A DNA stretch of 5,448 nucleotides from DATEMK01 sp035275625 (GTDB lineage Bacteria; Bacteroidota; Bacteroidia; AKYH767-A; OLB10): NCBI GenBank assembly GCA_035275625.1, contig DATEMK010000496.1, positions 1 through 5,448 of the forward strand. The letters are read 5' to 3'. The notes under the pieces were generated by a model that saw nothing but the letters and a program-made list of their open reading frames with translations, did not search any database and had not been told where the DNA came from. Position numbers and translations under genes: made by a program. Positions 5,230 through 5,448 of this stretch are shown piece after piece; positions within the stretch are counted from its first letter, which is position 1, and every line of letters begins with the position of its first letter.

Positions 5230-5412
5230 CTGAAGATCCGGTAGCGGATCAATTTGAATTTCAGGCAGTGTCTCATTTTGAAAACTTTAAATGAAACTGT
5301 ATGGCTTAGTGTTTTTTTGTGCCTATACTTTAAAAATTATTTTGCCACTAAGGCACAAAGACACTAAGAAGAACAAAAAATCTAAACTGACCCGCTACCC
5401 GAAGATTCAGGA
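5230..5412. mobile_element. Nested inverted-repeat element: possible MITE or insertion-sequence remnant, non-coding
   Basis: The 263 bases after the PagL-like gene contain no credible gene but have layered symmetry. The outer arms, 5237-5258 and the reverse complement of 5381-5402, match at 17 of 22 positions around a shared GGTAGCGG core followed by RTCARTTTRRA. CTGAA is also shared a few bases further out, with one base of length difference. Inside is a second inverted pair, 5305-5324 with 5351-5368. The left arm also holds its own perfect 6-bp hairpin, GATCCG/CGGATC (5235-5240 and 5245-5250, loop GTAG). The GCGGRTCARTTTRRA ends remind me of IS21-type terminal sequences, but no transposase fragment is present, so the element class is a guess. 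Confidence 0.45.
5305..5368. repeat. Inner inverted repeat with the GGCACAAAGACACTAAG motif
   Basis: The left arm at 5305-5324 is CTTAGTGT, a T-run, then GTGCCT. The right arm, AGGCACAAAGACACTAAG (5351-5368), is its reverse complement apart from two extra bases and one substitution in the T-run. A 26-base A/T-rich loop separates them. The direct motif CACTAAGGCACAAAGACACTAAG-like (5347-5368) is itself roughly repetitive (CACTAAG occurs at 5347-5352/3 and ACACTAAG at 5361-5368). It resembles intergenic repeats I recall from Bacteroidota and other phyla. Transcribed, it would form a long hairpin. Confidence 0.65.
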
Positions 5413-5448
5413 CATCACTTAAACTCTTTTTTCTTATTGTTTTATGGA

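Noticed and set aside
5235..5250. GATCCG-GTAG-CGGATC palindrome considered as a terminator or operator for the PagL-like gene
   Set aside because: No T-run follows in either direction and it coincides with the outer arm of the repeat element; an operator role is possible but unsupported.
5214..5276. Minus-strand 20-codon open frame starting ATGAGACAC upstream of the PagL-like gene
   Set aside because: It is very short, has no ribosome-binding signal, and lies across the inverted-repeat arm; a chance frame is more likely.
5444..5448. ATG at the right edge that could start another plus-strand gene
   Set aside because: Only five bases remain, so coding potential cannot be judged.

Overview
The window looks like a chromosomal segment from an AT-rich member of the Bacteroidota. 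The evidence is consistent but indirect. Two exported proteins have signal peptides ending in the -S-x-S/A|Q pattern typical of that phylum. Several gene starts are preceded by near-matches to the Bacteroidota -7 promoter element (TAnnTTTG), with no clear Shine-Dalgarno sequence. An AAGTTTG heptamer array of a kind I recall from Bacteroidota intergenic DNA is present. The PagL-like protein has the long form I associate with this phylum. No feature fixes a genus.

Layout, left to right. The C-terminal end of an unidentified plus-strand gene (to 107) is followed 11 bases later by methylmalonyl-CoA epimerase (119-520), probably co-transcribed. A YihX-like HAD phosphatase gene converges on it from the minus strand (524-1198). 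The junction is filled by a heptamer array that supplies the last nine codons and the stop of the phosphatase gene. A short divergent region with a second, diverged inverted pair of the same repeat style leads to a tRNA gene with anticodon CAT (1319-1392) and its own terminator hairpin. Next is a plus-strand pair 7 bases apart: a GNAT-family acetyltransferase (1453-2031) and a MATE efflux pump (2039-3430). A hairpin at 3437-3464 separates the pump from a minus-strand pair of exported proteins: a PagL-like outer-membrane acyloxyacyl hydrolase (4085-5185) and a small DUF1579/lipocalin-like periplasmic protein (3455-3991). The last 263 bases hold no gene. They contain nested inverted repeats that look like a small non-coding mobile element or an insertion-sequence remnant.

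How the genes relate. Epimerase belongs to propionate/methylmalonyl-CoA metabolism. The acetyltransferase and pump could cooperate in handling a toxic small molecule, but adjacency is the only evidence. The PagL-like enzyme probably trims lipid A acyl chains at the outer membrane. I see no defence system, CRISPR array, prophage or other clearly new multi-gene system. The most unusual signals are the repeat-encoded phosphatase tail, the Asn at the usual Glu position in the PagL-like active-site motif, and the nested inverted-repeat element at the right end.
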